From NCBI RefSeq assembly GCF_002101555.1, contig NZ_LQOL01000018.1, positions 1 to 57,675 on the forward strand: a DNA stretch of 57,675 nt. Direction: 5' to 3'. This document shows, one piece after another, positions 17,051 to 28,792 of the stretch (position 1 is the first letter of the stretch; each line of letters begins with the position of its first letter). This DNA comes from Mycolicibacterium canariasense (GTDB lineage Bacteria; Actinomycetota; Actinomycetes; Mycobacteriales; Mycobacteriaceae). The notes beneath the pieces are model-generated. The model saw only the letters and a program-made list of their open reading frames with translations, was not told where the DNA came from and ran no database searches. The position numbers and the translations under genes are program-made.

Positions 17051-18414
17051 CAGGCTCTGCCATTGCCGCGCATGATGTCCTCGAGGCATTTCAACCGCGT
17101 CTGATGCGTCTGGTCCACGCATACCCGCACCGGTCCCTCGGTTTCGGGGGCATAGGTCTGCTCCCCCTCGCTGGGCGTGGCGGCGGGCGCGGACGGCTGC
17201 GTCACCTGCTGGCTCAGCGACCAGATGGTGGTGCTCGCATTCGGCAGCTGGGCGCAGTAGGCCGGTGCCCCGGACTCGGCGACCCCGGCCGCGCCCAGGG
17301 TCGCGCAGTCGGCGCCGATCACCACGACCGGGATCGGCGGGGCCTGCGGGGGTGGCGCTGTGGTCGGGGTGGTTTTGGCCTGCTGCGTCGCCGGCGCGCT
17401 GCCGGACCCGCTGAACGCGCCGAAGGCGAACGCGACCGCGGCGGCCACGATCGCCACGAGCACCACCACGGCCGGGATGAGCAGTTTGGACCGCGATCTG
17501 GCGGGGACGGCGTGCGCCTTGGCGTGCCGCGGCCCCGACGCCGGCACGGCGAGCATGGTGGCGTCGGATCCCGGCGTGCCGATGCGGTGTTCCAGGGCGC
17601 GGACGAAGTCCATGCACCGGCCGTACCGCTGCACCGGGTTCTTCGCCAGCGCCCTGTCGAAAACCGGACCGAGACTGGACAATTCGGGCCGGCGGTCACC
17701 GATGGGTGGTGGGTTGGCGGTCAGGTGCTGGCTGATCACCACCGCCGGGTTGGAGTGCTGGAACGGCGGTGCCCCGGTGAGCAGCTGGTAGGCGGTGGCC
17801 GCCAGCGCGTACTGATCGGCGCGGCCGTCTATCTCGGCGCCGGTCAGCTGCTCGGGCGCCGCGTAGGCCACCGTGCCGACGGTCATGTTGGTGCCGGTCA
17901 GATTGCTGGTCTCACCGGTCCGGCGGGCGATGCCGAAATCCGCCAACAGGATTCGCTCATCGGGTGTACCCGGATTGGAGATCAGGATGTTGGCCGGCTT
18001 CACGTCGCGGTGCAGCAGGCCCTTCTGGTGGGCGTAATCCAGCGCCTCGGCGACCGCGGTGACGATGCGCACCACGTCGTCGGCGGGCATCCCGTCCGGG
18101 TAACGCTCGGCGAGCAGCGCCCCGGCGTCGGTGCCCTCGACGTAGTCCATGGCGATCCACAGTTGCCCGTCGACGTCACCGCGGTCGTGCACCTCGACGA
18201 TGTGCGGGTGCCACAGCGTGGCCGCGATATCGGCCTCCCGTTCGAAGCGCTGCCGGTATTCGGAGTCCGCGCACACGGTGGCGCCGAGCACCTTGAGCGC
18301 GTCCCGGCGGGGCAGCCGCGGGTGCTGGGCCAGGTACACCTCCCCCATGCCTCCGGCGCCCAGTGACCGTACGACGGTGTACCCGGCGATCACCTGGCCT
18401 TCCACGAGCGGCAT
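17050..18414 (-). CDS. PknF-like membrane Ser/Thr protein kinase
   Basis: This 454-residue Hanks-type kinase has a Gly loop (GAGGMGEVY, 19-27), Lys41, catalytic Asp137 in HRDVKPAN, and Asp159-Phe-Gly. A transmembrane helix near 305-325 follows, then a Pro/Thr-rich linker and a small extracellular domain with four cysteines (ADCAT, YCAQL, RVCVDQ, LKCLED). The opening MPLVEGQ-AGYT and the cysteine tail closely resemble PknF (Rv1746). The genomic context differs, because PknF sits beside the ABC transporter Rv1747, which is absent here. ATG 18414 has its own -10 and no ribosome site. It heads a coupled group with the 145-aa and RDD genes. Confidence 0.92.
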   Translation of the reverse strand: MPLVEGQVIAGYTVVRSLGAGGMGEVYLAQHPRLPRRDALKVLGATVCADSEYRQRFEREADIAATLWHPHIVEVHDRGDVDGQLWIAMDYVEGTDAGALLAERYPDGMPADDVVRIVTAVAEALDYAHQKGLLHRDVKPANILISNPGTPDERILLADFGIARRTGETSNLTGTNMTVGTVAYAAPEQLTGAEIDGRADQYALAATAYQLLTGAPPFQHSNPAVVISQHLTANPPPIGDRRPELSSLGPVFDRALAKNPVQRYGRCMDFVRALEHRIGTPGSDATMLAVPASGPRHAKAHAVPARSRSKLLIPAVVVLVAIVAAAVAFAFGAFSGSGSAPATQQAKTTPTTAPPPQAPPIPVVVIGADCATLGAAGVAESGAPAYCAQLPNASTTIWSLSQQVTQPSAPAATPSEGEQTYAPETEGPVRVCVDQTHQTRLKCLEDIMRGNGRA

Positions 18415-18420
18415 GGCCGA

Positions 18421-18426
18421 AGTGTA
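18421..18426 (-). promoter_or_regulatory. -10 element for a leaderless kinase transcript
   Basis: On the minus strand TACACT is followed by six bases and the ATG at 18414, placing the predicted +1 on the start codon. It separates the kinase operon from the upstream accD4-oxidoreductase operon. Confidence 0.5.
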
Positions 18427-18504
18427 ATGCCTGATCAGAGCTGGTGTGCCGCATCTTCGCAGGTACCGGTGCGCACCTGGTCAGCGCGGTGGTGAGGCCG
18501 GAGA

Positions 18505-19920
18505 TCAGCGCCGCAGATACGCCAGCGCGTCGGCGGCGGCATGGGCGCCGCACATGCCGTGGGCACCGGGGCCGGGCGGGGTGGCCGCCGAGCACAGGTA
18601 CATGCCGGGGATGCCGAGCCGGTAAGGGTGCAGCGTGGGCCGCGGCCCGAACACCAGCTGGCGGATGTCCTTGGCGCCGGTGTTGATGTCACCGCCGACG
18701 TAGTTGGGGTTGTACACCGATATCTCGGTGGTCGACCGGACCGCCATGCCCACCACCCGGTCGCGGAAACCGGGTGCGAAGCGTTCGAACTGCCCGATGA
18801 TCGCCTCGGTGGCGTCCCCGCCGTACCCGTGCGGCACGTGCGCATACGCGTAGACCGGGTGGATGTCGCCGACCGAGCGGCCCGGATCGGCCAGGTACTG
18901 CTGGCCGACGATGATGAACGGGCGGGCCGGCATGCGGCCGGCCTGGATATCGCGTTCGGTGGCGGCGATCTCGGCAAGCTCCCCGCCCAGGTGCACGGTG
19001 CCGGCGCGGCGCGCCCCCGGGTTCGTCCAGGGCACCCCGCCTTCGACGGCGAAGTCCACCTTGAAAGCCCCTGGGCCGTAACGGAACCGCCGCAGCGCCC
19101 GGCCGACCCGCCGGGGCAGCCGGTCACCGAGGATGCCGGCCACCGCGGTCGGCGCCAGGTCGAAAACGGTCACATCGGCGCGCGGCAGCTGGGCTGCGGC
19201 ATCGATCCGCACCCCGGTCTGCACGGTGCCGCCGAGGTCGGCCAGTGTCGCGGCCAACGCATCGGCGATCGCCTGCGAGCCGCCTTCGGCGACGGCCCAG
19301 CCGTGCCGGTGCCCGGTGGTCACGATGCCCAGGCCGATCGCCGAGGTCATCGGCAGCTGCAGTGGGCGGAAGGTGTGCGCGGCGACGCCGCCGAACAGGG
19401 CCGCGGCGGCCGGCGTCCGGAAGGCACGGGTCAGCACCGTGACCGGCAGCAGCGTCGGCAGACCGAAACGGGCAAGGGCCAGTGGATGTTTCGGCACGTG
19501 CAGCAGCGGCCCCAGGATGTCGCGCTCCAGCAGGTCGTACCGGCTGACCGGGCCGGCGAACAGCGCCCGCCACCGCGCACCGTCGGCGCCCAGAGCCGCG
19601 GCGGTGGCCTCGACACTGCGGTACAGCAGTCCGGCGCCGCCGTCGTCGAGCGGGTGTGCACAGTCGATTTCGGGCCAGCGCCAACGCAATCCGTGCCGCG
19701 CGAGGTCCAGCCCGGCGAGGAAGGGTGAGCCGACGGCCATCGGGTGGATGGCCGCGCAGTGATCGTGCACCAAGCCGGGGACGATCGCTTCCCCGGACCG
19801 GAGGCCGCCACCGACCCGATCGGCCGCCTCCAGCACGGTGACCTGGACGCCGGCCCGGGCCAGGGTGATAGCGGCGGCCAGCCCGTTGGGGCCGCCGCCC
19901 ACCACCACCCCCGTCGTCAT
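18505..19920 (-). CDS. Phytoene-desaturase-like FAD oxidoreductase
   Basis: This 471-residue protein has an N-terminal Rossmann FAD motif (VVGGGPNGLAAAI) and VTVLEAADRVGGG, typical of the CrtI/phytoene dehydrogenase-like amine oxidase superfamily. The C-terminal FAD-binding segment is HGMCGAHAAADAL. No carotenoid genes are near, so a carotenoid role is not indicated; mycobacterial members of this family are mostly uncharacterised. The ATG lies three bases after the accD4 stop, so it is a member of the fadD32-pks13-accD4 transcription unit. A lipid or prenyl substrate would suit the context but is inference. Confidence 0.85.
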   Translation of the reverse strand: MTTGVVVGGGPNGLAAAITLARAGVQVTVLEAADRVGGGLRSGEAIVPGLVHDHCAAIHPMAVGSPFLAGLDLARHGLRWRWPEIDCAHPLDDGGAGLLYRSVEATAAALGADGARWRALFAGPVSRYDLLERDILGPLLHVPKHPLALARFGLPTLLPVTVLTRAFRTPAAAALFGGVAAHTFRPLQLPMTSAIGLGIVTTGHRHGWAVAEGGSQAIADALAATLADLGGTVQTGVRIDAAAQLPRADVTVFDLAPTAVAGILGDRLPRRVGRALRRFRYGPGAFKVDFAVEGGVPWTNPGARRAGTVHLGGELAEIAATERDIQAGRMPARPFIIVGQQYLADPGRSVGDIHPVYAYAHVPHGYGGDATEAIIGQFERFAPGFRDRVVGMAVRSTTEISVYNPNYVGGDINTGAKDIRQLVFGPRPTLHPYRLGIPGMYLCSAATPPGPGAHGMCGAHAAADALAYLRR

Positions 19921-19923
19921 CGG

Positions 19924-21498
19924 TTACAGCGGCGTCAGGCCGTGCTTGCGCTGCACCTTCTTCAGATTCTGCTTGTCCCGCAACAGATGCAGGGACTTGC
20001 GCAGCAGCAGCCGGGTCTGGTGCGGCTCGATGACACCGTCGATGTAGCCGCGCTCGGCGGCGATCCACGGGGTGGCCAGGTTGAGGTTGTACCCCTCGAT
20101 GAAGTCGGCGCGGATCTTCTGCACCTCCGGCGCGGTGGGATCCGGGAAGCGCTTGACCAGCAGCTGCGCCGCACCCTCGGCGCCGATCACCGCGATCCGC
20201 GCGGTGGGCCAGGCGTAGTTCAGGTCGGCGGACAGCTGCTTGGAGCCCATCACCGCGTAACCACCGCCGTACGCCTTGCGCACGATGATGGTCACCTTCG
20301 GCACGTCGGCCTCCACGATGGCGTTGAAGAACCGGCCACCGCGCTTGATGATGCCGCCCTTCTCCTCTTCGACGCCCGGCATGGCACCGGGGGTGTCGAC
20401 GACGAAGACCAGCGGCAGGTTGAACGAGTCGCAGAACCGGATGAAACCGGCCGCCTTGTCCGACGCCTCGTTGCCCACCGCACCGGACATGTGCATCGGC
20501 TGGTTGGCGATGACGCCGACCGGGCGGCCGTCCACCCGGGCGAAGGCGGTGATCATGGACGGGCTGCGCTGATCGGCGATCTCGAAGACGTCACCGTCGT
20601 CGAAGATGCGCAGCAAGACCTCGTGCATGTCGTAGGCCTGGTTGTCCGAGTCCGGCACGATCGTGTCGAGCTCCAGGTCGGACGCGGTGATCTCGGGCTC
20701 CAGGCCCGGGTTGACGATCGGCGCATCGTCGAAGTGGTTGGGCGGCAGGAAGCTCAGGTAGTCGCGGACGTACTGGTAGGCCGCCGCCTCGGACTCGACC
20801 ACCTTGTGGATGTTGCCGCGCTCGGCCTGCACGTCGGCACCGCCCAGCTCGTCGAAGGTGACGTCCTCACCGGTGACGTCCTTGATGACGTCCGGGCCGG
20901 TGATGAACATGTAGCCCTGGTCGCGCACCGCGACGATCAGGTCGGTCTGGATCGGCGAATACACCGCGCCGCCGGCACATTTGCCGAAGATCAGGGAGAT
21001 CTCCGGGACCAGTCCGCGGAGCATCTCGTGGCGGCGGCCGAGTTCGGCGTACCAGGCCAGTGAGGTGGCGGTGTCCTGGATGCGGGCACCGGCCGAGTCG
21101 TTGATGCCGATGATGGGGCAGCCGACCATGGCGACCCACTCCATCAGCTTGGCCACCTTGCGGCCGAACATCTCCCCGACCGACCCCTGGAACACCGTCT
21201 GGTCGTGGCTGAACACCCCGACCGGGCGGCCGTCGATGGTGCCGTGCCCGGTGACCACGCCGTCGCCGTAGAACGCGTTCGGGTCACCCGGGGTGCGGGC
21301 CAGGGCGCCGATCTCCAGGAAGGTGCCCGGATCCAGCAGGGCGTGGATACGCGCCCGCGCCGACGGGATGCCCTTCTTGTCGCGGCGGGCCTTGGCCTTC
21401 TCGTCGCCGGGATCCTGGGCCAGCGCCAACTTCTCGCGCAGTTCGGCCAGTTTCTCGGCCGTGGTGGCCGCGGGCTGTGCCGTCGGGGTTTCCGTCAC
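19924..21498 (-). CDS. accD4: Acyl-CoA carboxylase carboxyltransferase AccD4
   Basis: This beta subunit of a long-chain acyl-CoA carboxylase works with AccA3, AccD5 and AccE5 to make the 2-carboxyacyl-CoA that Pks13 uses as the alpha branch of mycolic acid. The protein is 524 residues and carries the two crotonase-like halves of carboxyltransferases, with [10 protein letters not shown] in the first and the oxyanion-type VDTPGAMPG and [12 protein letters not shown] in the second. GTG 21498 overlaps the pks13 stop by four bases (GTGA), so the two are coupled. Confidence 0.96.
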   Translation of the reverse strand: MTETPTAQPAATTAEKLAELREKLALAQDPGDEKAKARRDKKGIPSARARIHALLDPGTFLEIGALARTPGDPNAFYGDGVVTGHGTIDGRPVGVFSHDQTVFQGSVGEMFGRKVAKLMEWVAMVGCPIIGINDSAGARIQDTATSLAWYAELGRRHEMLRGLVPEISLIFGKCAGGAVYSPIQTDLIVAVRDQGYMFITGPDVIKDVTGEDVTFDELGGADVQAERGNIHKVVESEAAAYQYVRDYLSFLPPNHFDDAPIVNPGLEPEITASDLELDTIVPDSDNQAYDMHEVLLRIFDDGDVFEIADQRSPSMITAFARVDGRPVGVIANQPMHMSGAVGNEASDKAAGFIRFCDSFNLPLVFVVDTPGAMPGVEEEKGGIIKRGGRFFNAIVEADVPKVTIIVRKAYGGGYAVMGSKQLSADLNYAWPTARIAVIGAEGAAQLLVKRFPDPTAPEVQKIRADFIEGYNLNLATPWIAAERGYIDGVIEPHQTRLLLRKSLHLLRDKQNLKKVQRKHGLTPL

Positions 21499-24400
21499 TT
21501 GTTCGCGTCCTTCTCTGCCGGGCTATCGGTCGCTTCGTTCTCGATACGGTTGATGGCCTCGCTCATGTGCGCGCCGACCTTGGCGATATAGGGCTCGTCG
21601 ATGGCCTGGATGTGTTCGCCACCGATGTGCACCACCTCCAGGTCCTTGACCGCTTCACCCCAGCCGCCGTCGGGCTGGCGGGTGGCGTAGGCGGGCTCGA
21701 ACACGATCGCGTCATCGTGATACCGGTCGGCCATGTACAGCGTGACGTGACCGTCGTAGGGCCGCAGTTCGATGGTGTCCAGGGCCCGGTTGTCCAGGTA
21801 CGACGTGCGCTGGTGCTCGACGATGCCGCCCGGGATCTGCACCCCGCTCTGCGCGACGATGTCCAGCACGAACTTCACCTGGCCCTCGTCGTCGAGTTTC
21901 TCCAGCTCCTCGTAGGGGATCTCGGGAATCTCGACGTTGAAGGTGCGCTCGGCGAACCGGGCGTAGCGGTCCCAGCGGGCCCGCATCCCGGCCTGCGACT
22001 GGTCGATCGGTACACCGGGGCGCACACAGTCGATCAGGCCGACGAACCGCACATCGGCACCGTGCTGCTTCAGGCCGATCGCGCAGGCGTAGGCCAGCGC
22101 CCCGCCGAGCGACCACCCGGCGAGCAGAAACGGACCCTTGTGCAGGTCAAGCAGTTTGGGCACGTACTCGGCGGCCCGTTCCTCGATGGATCCCTCGACC
22201 CGTTCGATGCCGTACACCGGGGTGTCGGCGGGCAGCCGCTTGATCAGTGGCTCGTACACCACCGTCGACCCGCCGGCCGGGTGGAACACAAACAGCGGCA
22301 CCGCGTTCGATCCCTCTTTCGGCGCCCGCAGGGTGCGCACGAAACCGTCGACCATGCCGTCCTCGAGCTGATTGCGCACCACCGTCGCGAGTTCTTCGAT
22401 GGTCTTGGCGCCCACCACGTCCTCGACGGTGATGGTGCCCTCGGCGCGTTCGGACAACCGCTGGGCCATCTTCTCGGCGGCCGAAGCCTCCAGGGCGGGC
22501 AGCTCGTTGAAGATGCCGCCAGGCGACTTGCCGGTGACGATCGCCCAGGTGGCGAAGGTGACCCGCTCGGCCGCGTCGCGCGGCGGCACGTCGGCGCCGA
22601 GCGCCTCGGTGACGGCCTCCTGGGTCAGCACCTTGGCGGCGGCCGCCGCGGCGGTCGCCTTGCTAGGACCCGATGGGTCGGTCGGCGGGGCCGGGATGGT
22701 CGGAGCCGCAGCAGCATTCGCGGTAGGACCACTCGGATCGGTGGGCGGGGCCGGAATGCCGGCGGCCGGCGAGCCGTCGGTCTCCCTCTGCCCCAGCGGA
22801 TGCCCGGCCTCGGTCAGCTTGGCCTCCAGCTCGGCCACCGTCGAGGCACCACCCAGCAGTTCGGCCTGCGCGGCCGCGATCTCCTCCGCGGTCTGGCCCT
22901 TCTGGGATTCGGCGATCTGGTCCACCTCGTCGCGGTGCTCGATCGCGTACTTGATCAGTTCCTCGACGTTGTACAGGTTGGCGTCGCGCACCGCGGTCAG
23001 CTGGATCGGCGGCAGGTCGAAGTCGTATTCGACGCGGTTCTTGATCCGCACCGCCATCAGCGAATCGAGGCCGAGCTCGATCAGCGGCACCTCCCACGGC
23101 AGGTCCTCGGGCTCATACCCCATGGCGCCGCCGACGATGGCGCCGAGCCGGTCGGCCACCGTCTCACCGGAATCCGGCGACCACTTGGCGAACTGCGCGG
23201 CCAGACCGGCACCGGCGGTCAGGTTGTCCTGCAATATGGCCGCGTCATCCGCGGCCGGTGCCGGCGCCGCCTCGGTCACCGGCTCGGCCGCGATCGCGAC
23301 ACCCGTGGCGACAGGCAGCGCGCCGCCGGCACCGTTGCGGGTCACCACGGCGTCGTACACCAGGGTGAAGGACTCGCCGATACGCGCGTGCACCTGCACG
23401 GTGGCGCCACCGGGATGGCGCGACAGGGTGGTCACCAACCGGGCCTCGTCACCGGGCACGGCGCGCTGCTCGAAGGCCGTCAACGCGGCGTCCGGAAGCA
23501 CCTGGGTGGCAGCGGCTTTCACCAGCGCCGCCAGATCGGTCTCCCCGTTGGGGGCGTACTCCCACACGTGCCTGCCGTCCGGGGTCGCCACGTGGGTGCC
23601 CGGCATCAACACCGAGTTGTCGCCGGAGAACCGGGCGTCCAGCCAGTGCGCCTTGCGCTTGAACCGGGTGGGCGGGATGGCGGCGAACTCGCCGGGCCCG
23701 AACAGCGTGCGCGGGTCCAGGTCGTGGCCGTGCACGAACAGGTGGGCCATGGCCGTGGTCATCGAGTCGACCTCGTCCTGCTTGCGCGCCAGCGTCGCGA
23801 TGAGCTGCGCGTCGTGCAAGCCCGCGCTGGCGGTGGTCAGGCCAACCTGCATGAGCGCCACCGGGTTCGGGGCCAGCTCCAGGAAGGTGGTGTGCCCGTT
23901 GTCGACGGCGTTGCGAATGCCGTGGGTGAAGTAGACGCTGTGCCGCAGGCCCTTCTTCCAGTACTCCACATCGTGGATCGGCTCGGCGCCCGCGCGGATC
24001 AGCTTGCCCTCGTGCACCGTCGAGAAGTACGCCGTCTGCAACGGGTGCGGCTGGATGCCCTGGATCTCGGCGGACAGCTCACCCAGCAGCGGGTCCATCT
24101 GCTGGGTGTGGCTGGCGCCCTTGGTCTGTAGCTTGCGGGCGAACTTGCCCTCGGATTCGGCACGGGCGACAATCGCGTCGATCTGCTCGGGCGGACCGCC
24201 GATGACAGTCTGGCTGGGGGCGGCGTACACGCACACCTCCAGGCCGGGGAAGTCCGAGAAGACGGTCTTGATCTCGTCGGCGGAGTACTCGACCAGCGCC
24301 ATCAGGCGGATGTACTCACCGAACAGCATGGCCTCGCCCTCACCCATGAGGTGGGCGCGTGAGCAGATGGTGCGGGTCGCGTCGGCCAGCGACAGGCCAC

Positions 24401-26849
24401 CGGAGAAGTACGCCGCGGCGGCCTCGCCGAGCGACTGTCCCACCACCGCGCCGGGATGGGCGCCGTGATGCTTGAGCAGTTCACCCAGGGCGATCTGGAT
24501 GGCGAAGATCACCGTCTGGACGACCTCGATGGGGTACTCGCAGGTCTCGTTGGTGTAGTCGATGGCGTCGTCGAGGATCAACTCCACGACGGAGTAGCCG
24601 CGCTCGTCCTGGATGTGCGCGTCGACCTTGTTGATCCACTCCGCGAAGACCTCGTTGCGCAGGTAGAGGTCCTTGCCCATCTTGCGGTGCTGCGCGCCGA
24701 AACCGGCCAGCACCCAGACCGGGCCGTTGGTGACGGGCCCGTCGGCGGAGAGCACCAGCGGGCTCTGCTTGCCTTCGGCGATCGCCCGCAGGCCCTTGAC
24801 GGCCTCGTCGTGGTCGTGCGCCAGCACCACCGCGCGGGACCGGCCGTGGTTGCGCCGCGACAGCGACCGGCCGATCGACTCCAGCGACGCGGCGCGGCCG
24901 TCCTCGCTGTCGATCCAGTCGGCCAGTTCAGCCGCGGCGGCCTTCTTCCGGGACGTCAGGAAGCCCGAGATAACCAGCGGCACAATCGGATTTGGCGGTT
25001 CTTTGCCCTCCAGCTCCTGACGGCCGGCCTCGATCAGACGCTGGGCCGCCTCGGTCAGGCCGGGCAGCTCGAAGGAGCCTTCCTCGTAGCTCGGGTACTC
25101 CTGCTCGAACTCGCCGTACTCGTTCATCTGGATGCCGCCGGCGAACTCGGCCGCGGCATCGTCGGACGACTTCTCCTGCACCGCATCGGATTCCGGCTCC
25201 GGTTCGACCAGATCCGAGGGCAGCACCTCACGCAGCACCAGGTGCGCGTTGGCGCCACCGAAGCCGAAGCCCGAGACCCCGGCGACGGCGTGCCCGCTGT
25301 AACGCGGCCAGTCCGAGACGGTGTCGTTGACCTTGAGGTGCTCCTTGTCGAAGTCGATGTAGGGGTTGGGGCCCGCGTAGTTGATGGACGGCGGCAGCTT
25401 GTCGTGCTGCAGCGCCAGCGTCATCTTGGCCAGGCTGGCCGCACCGGCGGCCGACTCCAGGTGTCCCACATTGGATTTCACCGCACCCAGCAGCGCGGGC
25501 TTGTCCGCGGCGCGACCCCGGCCGATGACCCGCCCCAGCGCGTCGGCCTCGATCGGGTCTCCGAGGATGGTTCCGGTGCCGTGCGCCTCGACATAGTCGA
25601 CGACGCGCGGGTCGATACCGGCGTCCTTGTAGGCCTTGCGCAGCACCGCTTCCTGCGCGTCGGGATTCGGCGCCAGCATGCCGTTGGACCGGCCATCGTG
25701 GTTGACCGCGCTGCCCGCGATGACCGCCAGGATCTGGTCGCCGTCGCGGCGGGCGTCGGACACCCGCTTGAGCACCAGCATGCCGCCACCCTCGGAGCGG
25801 GCGTACCCGTCGGCGTCCGAGGAGAACGACTTGATCCGGCCGTCCGGGGCCAGCACGCCGCCGACCTCGTCGAAGCCGATGGTCACCAGCGGGGTGATCA
25901 GTGCGTTCACGCCGCCGACGACGGCGACGTCGGCCTCACCCGAGCGCAGCGCCTGCACACCCTGGTGCGCGGCGACCAGCGAGCTGGAGCAGGCGGTGTC
26001 GACCGACACCGACGGGCCGCGGAAATCGTAGAAGTAGGACACCCGATTGGCGATGATCGCGGTCTGGTTGCCGGTGATGGCGTACGGGTGGGTGACCGTC
26101 GGATCGGCCAGCGACAGGTAGGAGTAGTCGTTGTTGGAGCTGCCGATGTACACCGCGACGTTGCCGCCGCGCAGGCTCGATGCCGGGATCCGGGCGTGCT
26201 CGAGCGCCTCCCAGGTCAGCTCGAGGGCCATCCGCTGCTGCGGATCGATGTTGTCGGCCTCCATCTTCGACAGCGCGAAGAACTCGGCGTCGAACCCCTT
26301 GATATCGGAGAGGTAGCCGCCGCGGGTGCGGGCCTTGGCCACCCGCTCGGCGATCCGCGGCTCACCGAGGAACTCCTCCCAGCGGCCCTCGGGCAGGTCG
26401 GTGATGGCGTCGCGGCCTTCCAGCAGCGCCGTCCACATCTCGGCGGGGGTGTTCATGTCCCCGGGGAAGCGGGTCGCGACACCGACGATGGCGATGTCCT
26501 CCACACCCTCCGGGCGCGACCAGTCCTCGTCCTCGCCGGTGGCGGGCTCGGGTTCGCCTTCGACGATCACCTGGGCCAGCGCCTCGATGGTGGGGTGCCG
26601 GAAGGCCATGGTGGCCGTCACGGTGACCCCGGTGAAGTCCTCGATATCGCTGGCCATCGCCACCGCGTCGCGGGAGGACAGGCCGAGCTCGACCATGGGC
26701 GCCGCGTCGTTGATGCTGTCGGCCGGCTGGCCGGTGGCGTTGGCGATCCAGTTGCGCAGCCAGTCGCGCATCTCGTTGACCGTCAGGTCAGGGCGCACCG
26801 GGCCAGTTTCAGAGTTCTGCGAATTCTCGCTGTTTTCAGTCATTCTCAT
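21495..26849 (-). CDS. pks13: Polyketide synthase Pks13, mycolic acid condensase
   Basis: This type I PKS joins the FadD32-activated meromycolic chain with the carboxylated alpha chain by Claisen condensation. The protein is 1784 residues. The order is ACP1 (phosphopantetheine Ser59 in GLSSRD), ketosynthase with Cys287 in DTACSSSL plus EAHGTGT, acyltransferase with Ser806 in GQSLGE, ACP2 with Ser1263 in GLDSLM, and thioesterase with Ser1580 in GWSLGG. Cys287 falls at the same number as in M. tuberculosis. It is about 50 residues longer than that protein, mostly in the ACP2-TE linker, which contains a duplicated 20-residue unit. ATG 26849 is used; the ATG two codons later is equally possible. 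It lies 50 bases after fadD32. Confidence 0.97.
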   Translation of the reverse strand: MRMTENSENSQNSETGPVRPDLTVNEMRDWLRNWIANATGQPADSINDAAPMVELGLSSRDAVAMASDIEDFTGVTVTATMAFRHPTIEALAQVIVEGEPEPATGEDEDWSRPEGVEDIAIVGVATRFPGDMNTPAEMWTALLEGRDAITDLPEGRWEEFLGEPRIAERVAKARTRGGYLSDIKGFDAEFFALSKMEADNIDPQQRMALELTWEALEHARIPASSLRGGNVAVYIGSSNNDYSYLSLADPTVTHPYAITGNQTAIIANRVSYFYDFRGPSVSVDTACSSSLVAAHQGVQALRSGEADVAVVGGVNALITPLVTIGFDEVGGVLAPDGRIKSFSSDADGYARSEGGGMLVLKRVSDARRDGDQILAVIAGSAVNHDGRSNGMLAPNPDAQEAVLRKAYKDAGIDPRVVDYVEAHGTGTILGDPIEADALGRVIGRGRAADKPALLGAVKSNVGHLESAAGAASLAKMTLALQHDKLPPSINYAGPNPYIDFDKEHLKVNDTVSDWPRYSGHAVAGVSGFGFGGANAHLVLREVLPSDLVEPEPESDAVQEKSSDDAAAEFAGGIQMNEYGEFEQEYPSYEEGSFELPGLTEAAQRLIEAGRQELEGKEPPNPIVPLVISGFLTSRKKAAAAELADWIDSEDGRAASLESIGRSLSRRNHGRSRAVVLAHDHDEAVKGLRAIAEGKQSPLVLSADGPVTNGPVWVLAGFGAQHRKMGKDLYLRNEVFAEWINKVDAHIQDERGYSVVELILDDAIDYTNETCEYPIEVVQTVIFAIQIALGELLKHHGAHPGAVVGQSLGEAAAAYFSGGLSLADATRTICSRAHLMGEGEAMLFGEYIRLMALVEYSADEIKTVFSDFPGLEVCVYAAPSQTVIGGPPEQIDAIVARAESEGKFARKLQTKGASHTQQMDPLLGELSAEIQGIQPHPLQTAYFSTVHEGKLIRAGAEPIHDVEYWKKGLRHSVYFTHGIRNAVDNGHTTFLELAPNPVALMQVGLTTASAGLHDAQLIATLARKQDEVDSMTTAMAHLFVHGHDLDPRTLFGPGEFAAIPPTRFKRKAHWLDARFSGDNSVLMPGTHVATPDGRHVWEYAPNGETDLAALVKAAATQVLPDAALTAFEQRAVPGDEARLVTTLSRHPGGATVQVHARIGESFTLVYDAVVTRNGAGGALPVATGVAIAAEPVTEAAPAPAADDAAILQDNLTAGAGLAAQFAKWSPDSGETVADRLGAIVGGAMGYEPEDLPWEVPLIELGLDSLMAVRIKNRVEYDFDLPPIQLTAVRDANLYNVEELIKYAIEHRDEVDQIAESQKGQTAEEIAAAQAELLGGASTVAELEAKLTEAGHPLGQRETDGSPAAGIPAPPTDPSGPTANAAAAPTIPAPPTDPSGPSKATAAAAAAKVLTQEAVTEALGADVPPRDAAERVTFATWAIVTGKSPGGIFNELPALEASAAEKMAQRLSERAEGTITVEDVVGAKTIEELATVVRNQLEDGMVDGFVRTLRAPKEGSNAVPLFVFHPAGGSTVVYEPLIKRLPADTPVYGIERVEGSIEERAAEYVPKLLDLHKGPFLLAGWSLGGALAYACAIGLKQHGADVRFVGLIDCVRPGVPIDQSQAGMRARWDRYARFAERTFNVEIPEIPYEELEKLDDEGQVKFVLDIVAQSGVQIPGGIVEHQRTSYLDNRALDTIELRPYDGHVTLYMADRYHDDAIVFEPAYATRQPDGGWGEAVKDLEVVHIGGEHIQAIDEPYIAKVGAHMSEAINRIENEATDSPAEKDANK
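22664..22757 (-). repeat. Two copies of a 60-bp-period repeat in the Pks13 linker
   Basis: The 34-base segments 22664-22697 and 22724-22757 are nearly identical; both encode [11 protein letters not shown]. The 20-residue period lies at about residues 1364-1403, between ACP2 and the thioesterase. The unit is Pro/Ala-rich, as expected for a flexible linker, and the duplication preserves the frame. Confidence 0.8.
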
Positions 26850-26899
26850 TCACTTTCGCCGCCGTGCGGCCTTGATGACGGGCCGGTTGTGTGCGGGTG

Positions 26900-28792
26900 T
26901 CAGTCAGCTTCGTCGGGGAAGGCGTTGGCGATCTTGCCGCTGCGCAGGCTGCCGTCGAGGTAGGCGGCCCGGCAGGCGGGGCGACCGATCTTGCCGCTGG
27001 AGGTGCGCGGGATCGCGCCGGCGGCGGTGAGCAGCACGTCGCGCACGGTCACGCCGTGACGCACCGCGATGGCGGCCCGGATGTCGTCGGCGATCGGGCC
27101 GACCTCCAGCTTGTGCGAGCCGGGCGCCCGCTCACCGACGATCACCAACTGCTCGGAGGTGTCCTCGGGGTCGAATTTGAGTCCGGCGTGGGCGTTTTCG
27201 AACACCTCGGCCGGCAACTGGTTGGCCGGCACCGAGAACGCCGCGACGAAACCGGTGCGCAGCGCCTTGCTGGCCTCCTGCGCCGAGTACTCCAGATCCT
27301 GCGGGTAGTGGTTGCGGCCGTCGATGATGACGAGATCCTTGACCCGGCCGGTGATGTAGAGGTCGCCGTCGTAGAAGGCACCGTAGTCGCCGGTGCGCAC
27401 CCAGGTGGCGTCGTCGGCCGCGCCCTCGGCGTGCGACGGGTTGGCCCGCGACTTGAGGGTGTTCTGGAACGTCTCGCGGGACTCCTCGGGCTTGCCCCAG
27501 TACCCGGTGCCCATGTTCTGGCCGCTGATCCAGATCTCGCCGATCTGGCCGTCGGGCAGTTCGGTGGCGCTTTCGGCGTCGACGATGACCGCCCATTCAC
27601 CGATGCCGACCTTGCCGGCCGAGGCCTGGGCCACGGCCTTCTCCGAGTCGGCGGGCACCTCGACGATGCTGCCGGTGTTCAGTGCGTCCCGGTCGACGGT
27701 GATGATCTTGGGCTCTTCGGAGGACGGCGTGGTCGACACGAACAGCGTCGCCTCGGCCAGGCCGTAGGACGGCTTGATGGCCTTGGGCGGGAAGCCGAAC
27801 GGGGCGAATGCCTCGTTGAACCGGCGCACGGTGGCCGCTGAGATCGGCTCGCTGCCGTTGAGCACGGCCTTGACGTTGGACAGGTCGACGGTGCCGGCGC
27901 CCTCCTTGGGGACGCCCCGCAATGCCGCGTGGTCGAAGGCGAAGTTGGGCGCCACCGAGATGGTGCCGCCGGTGTCGCCCTCCTTGCGGGCGAGCTCGCG
28001 GATCCAGCGCTCGGGTCGGCGCACGAAGGCCGCCGGCGTCATGAAGGTGAAGTAGTGGCCGATCATCGGGGCCAGCAGCGCGGTGATCAGACCCATGTCG
28101 TGGAAGAACGGCAGCCAGGACAGGCCGCGGTCGCCTTCCTCACCTTCCAGTGCCTCGACGACCTGCAGCACATTGGTGGCCAGGTTCAGGTGGGTGATCT
28201 GCACACCGGTGGGGATGCGGGTCGACCCGGAGGTGTACTGCAGATAGGCGATGGTGGTCTCGTCCGGCTCGTCGGGCTGGACCCAGGTGGCGGCGACGTC
28301 GTCGGGCACCGCGTCGACGGCGATGACGCGCGGCCGCTGGTTGGCCGGGCGGCTGCGGAAGAACTTCCGGACACCCTCGGCGGCGTCTGTGGTGGTCAGG
28401 ATGGCCGACGGATGGCAGTTGTCGAGCACCGCGTGCAGACGGCCGACGTGCCCGGGCTCGGACGGGTCGAACAGCGGAACGGCGATGCGCCCGCCATAGA
28501 GCGCGCCGAAGAAGGCGACGAGGTAGTCCAGGTTCTGCGGGCACAGGATCGCGACCCGGTCACCGGGCTGGGTGACCTGCTGCAACCGGGCGGCGACGGC
28601 TTTGTTGCGGGCGCTGAACTGCGCCCAGGTCAGATCGCGGGCGACACCGTCGCGCTCGGTGGAGAAGTCGAGGAACCGGTAGGCCAGCTTGTCGCCGCGC
28701 ACCTTGGCCCAGCGCTCGACGTGACCGACGATGCTGGCGCCGTCAGGGAACTTGATCTGACCGTCCTTGATGAACGGGTTATGGAACGGCAT
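26900..28792 (-). CDS. fadD32: Long-chain fatty-acyl-AMP ligase FadD32
   Basis: This enzyme activates meromycolic acid as acyl-adenylate and loads it onto the N-terminal ACP of Pks13. It is 630 residues, within the FAAL size range. The adenylate-forming P-loop is [11 protein letters not shown]; the core motifs SYGLAE, TGDYG and [16 protein letters not shown] are present, and the C-terminal SSGKIGRP holds the catalytic lysine. ATG 28792 is chosen because AGGAG lies seven bases upstream; an in-frame TTG precedes it directly. Pks13 starts 50 bases downstream. Confidence 0.97.
   Translation of the reverse strand: MPFHNPFIKDGQIKFPDGASIVGHVERWAKVRGDKLAYRFLDFSTERDGVARDLTWAQFSARNKAVAARLQQVTQPGDRVAILCPQNLDYLVAFFGALYGGRIAVPLFDPSEPGHVGRLHAVLDNCHPSAILTTTDAAEGVRKFFRSRPANQRPRVIAVDAVPDDVAATWVQPDEPDETTIAYLQYTSGSTRIPTGVQITHLNLATNVLQVVEALEGEEGDRGLSWLPFFHDMGLITALLAPMIGHYFTFMTPAAFVRRPERWIRELARKEGDTGGTISVAPNFAFDHAALRGVPKEGAGTVDLSNVKAVLNGSEPISAATVRRFNEAFAPFGFPPKAIKPSYGLAEATLFVSTTPSSEEPKIITVDRDALNTGSIVEVPADSEKAVAQASAGKVGIGEWAVIVDAESATELPDGQIGEIWISGQNMGTGYWGKPEESRETFQNTLKSRANPSHAEGAADDATWVRTGDYGAFYDGDLYITGRVKDLVIIDGRNHYPQDLEYSAQEASKALRTGFVAAFSVPANQLPAEVFENAHAGLKFDPEDTSEQLVIVGERAPGSHKLEVGPIADDIRAAIAVRHGVTVRDVLLTAAGAIPRTSSGKIGRPACRAAYLDGSLRSGKIANAFPDEAD

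Noticed and set aside
16613..17617. Extended 334-residue frame upstream of the DLxxLV protein
   Set aside because: It overlaps the kinase C-terminus in another frame; ATG 17050 is coupled to the kinase stop.
21477..24131. Long plus-strand frame across accD4/pks13
   Set aside because: It is a shadow of Pks13; no ribosome site or motif, and the minus-strand domains are complete.
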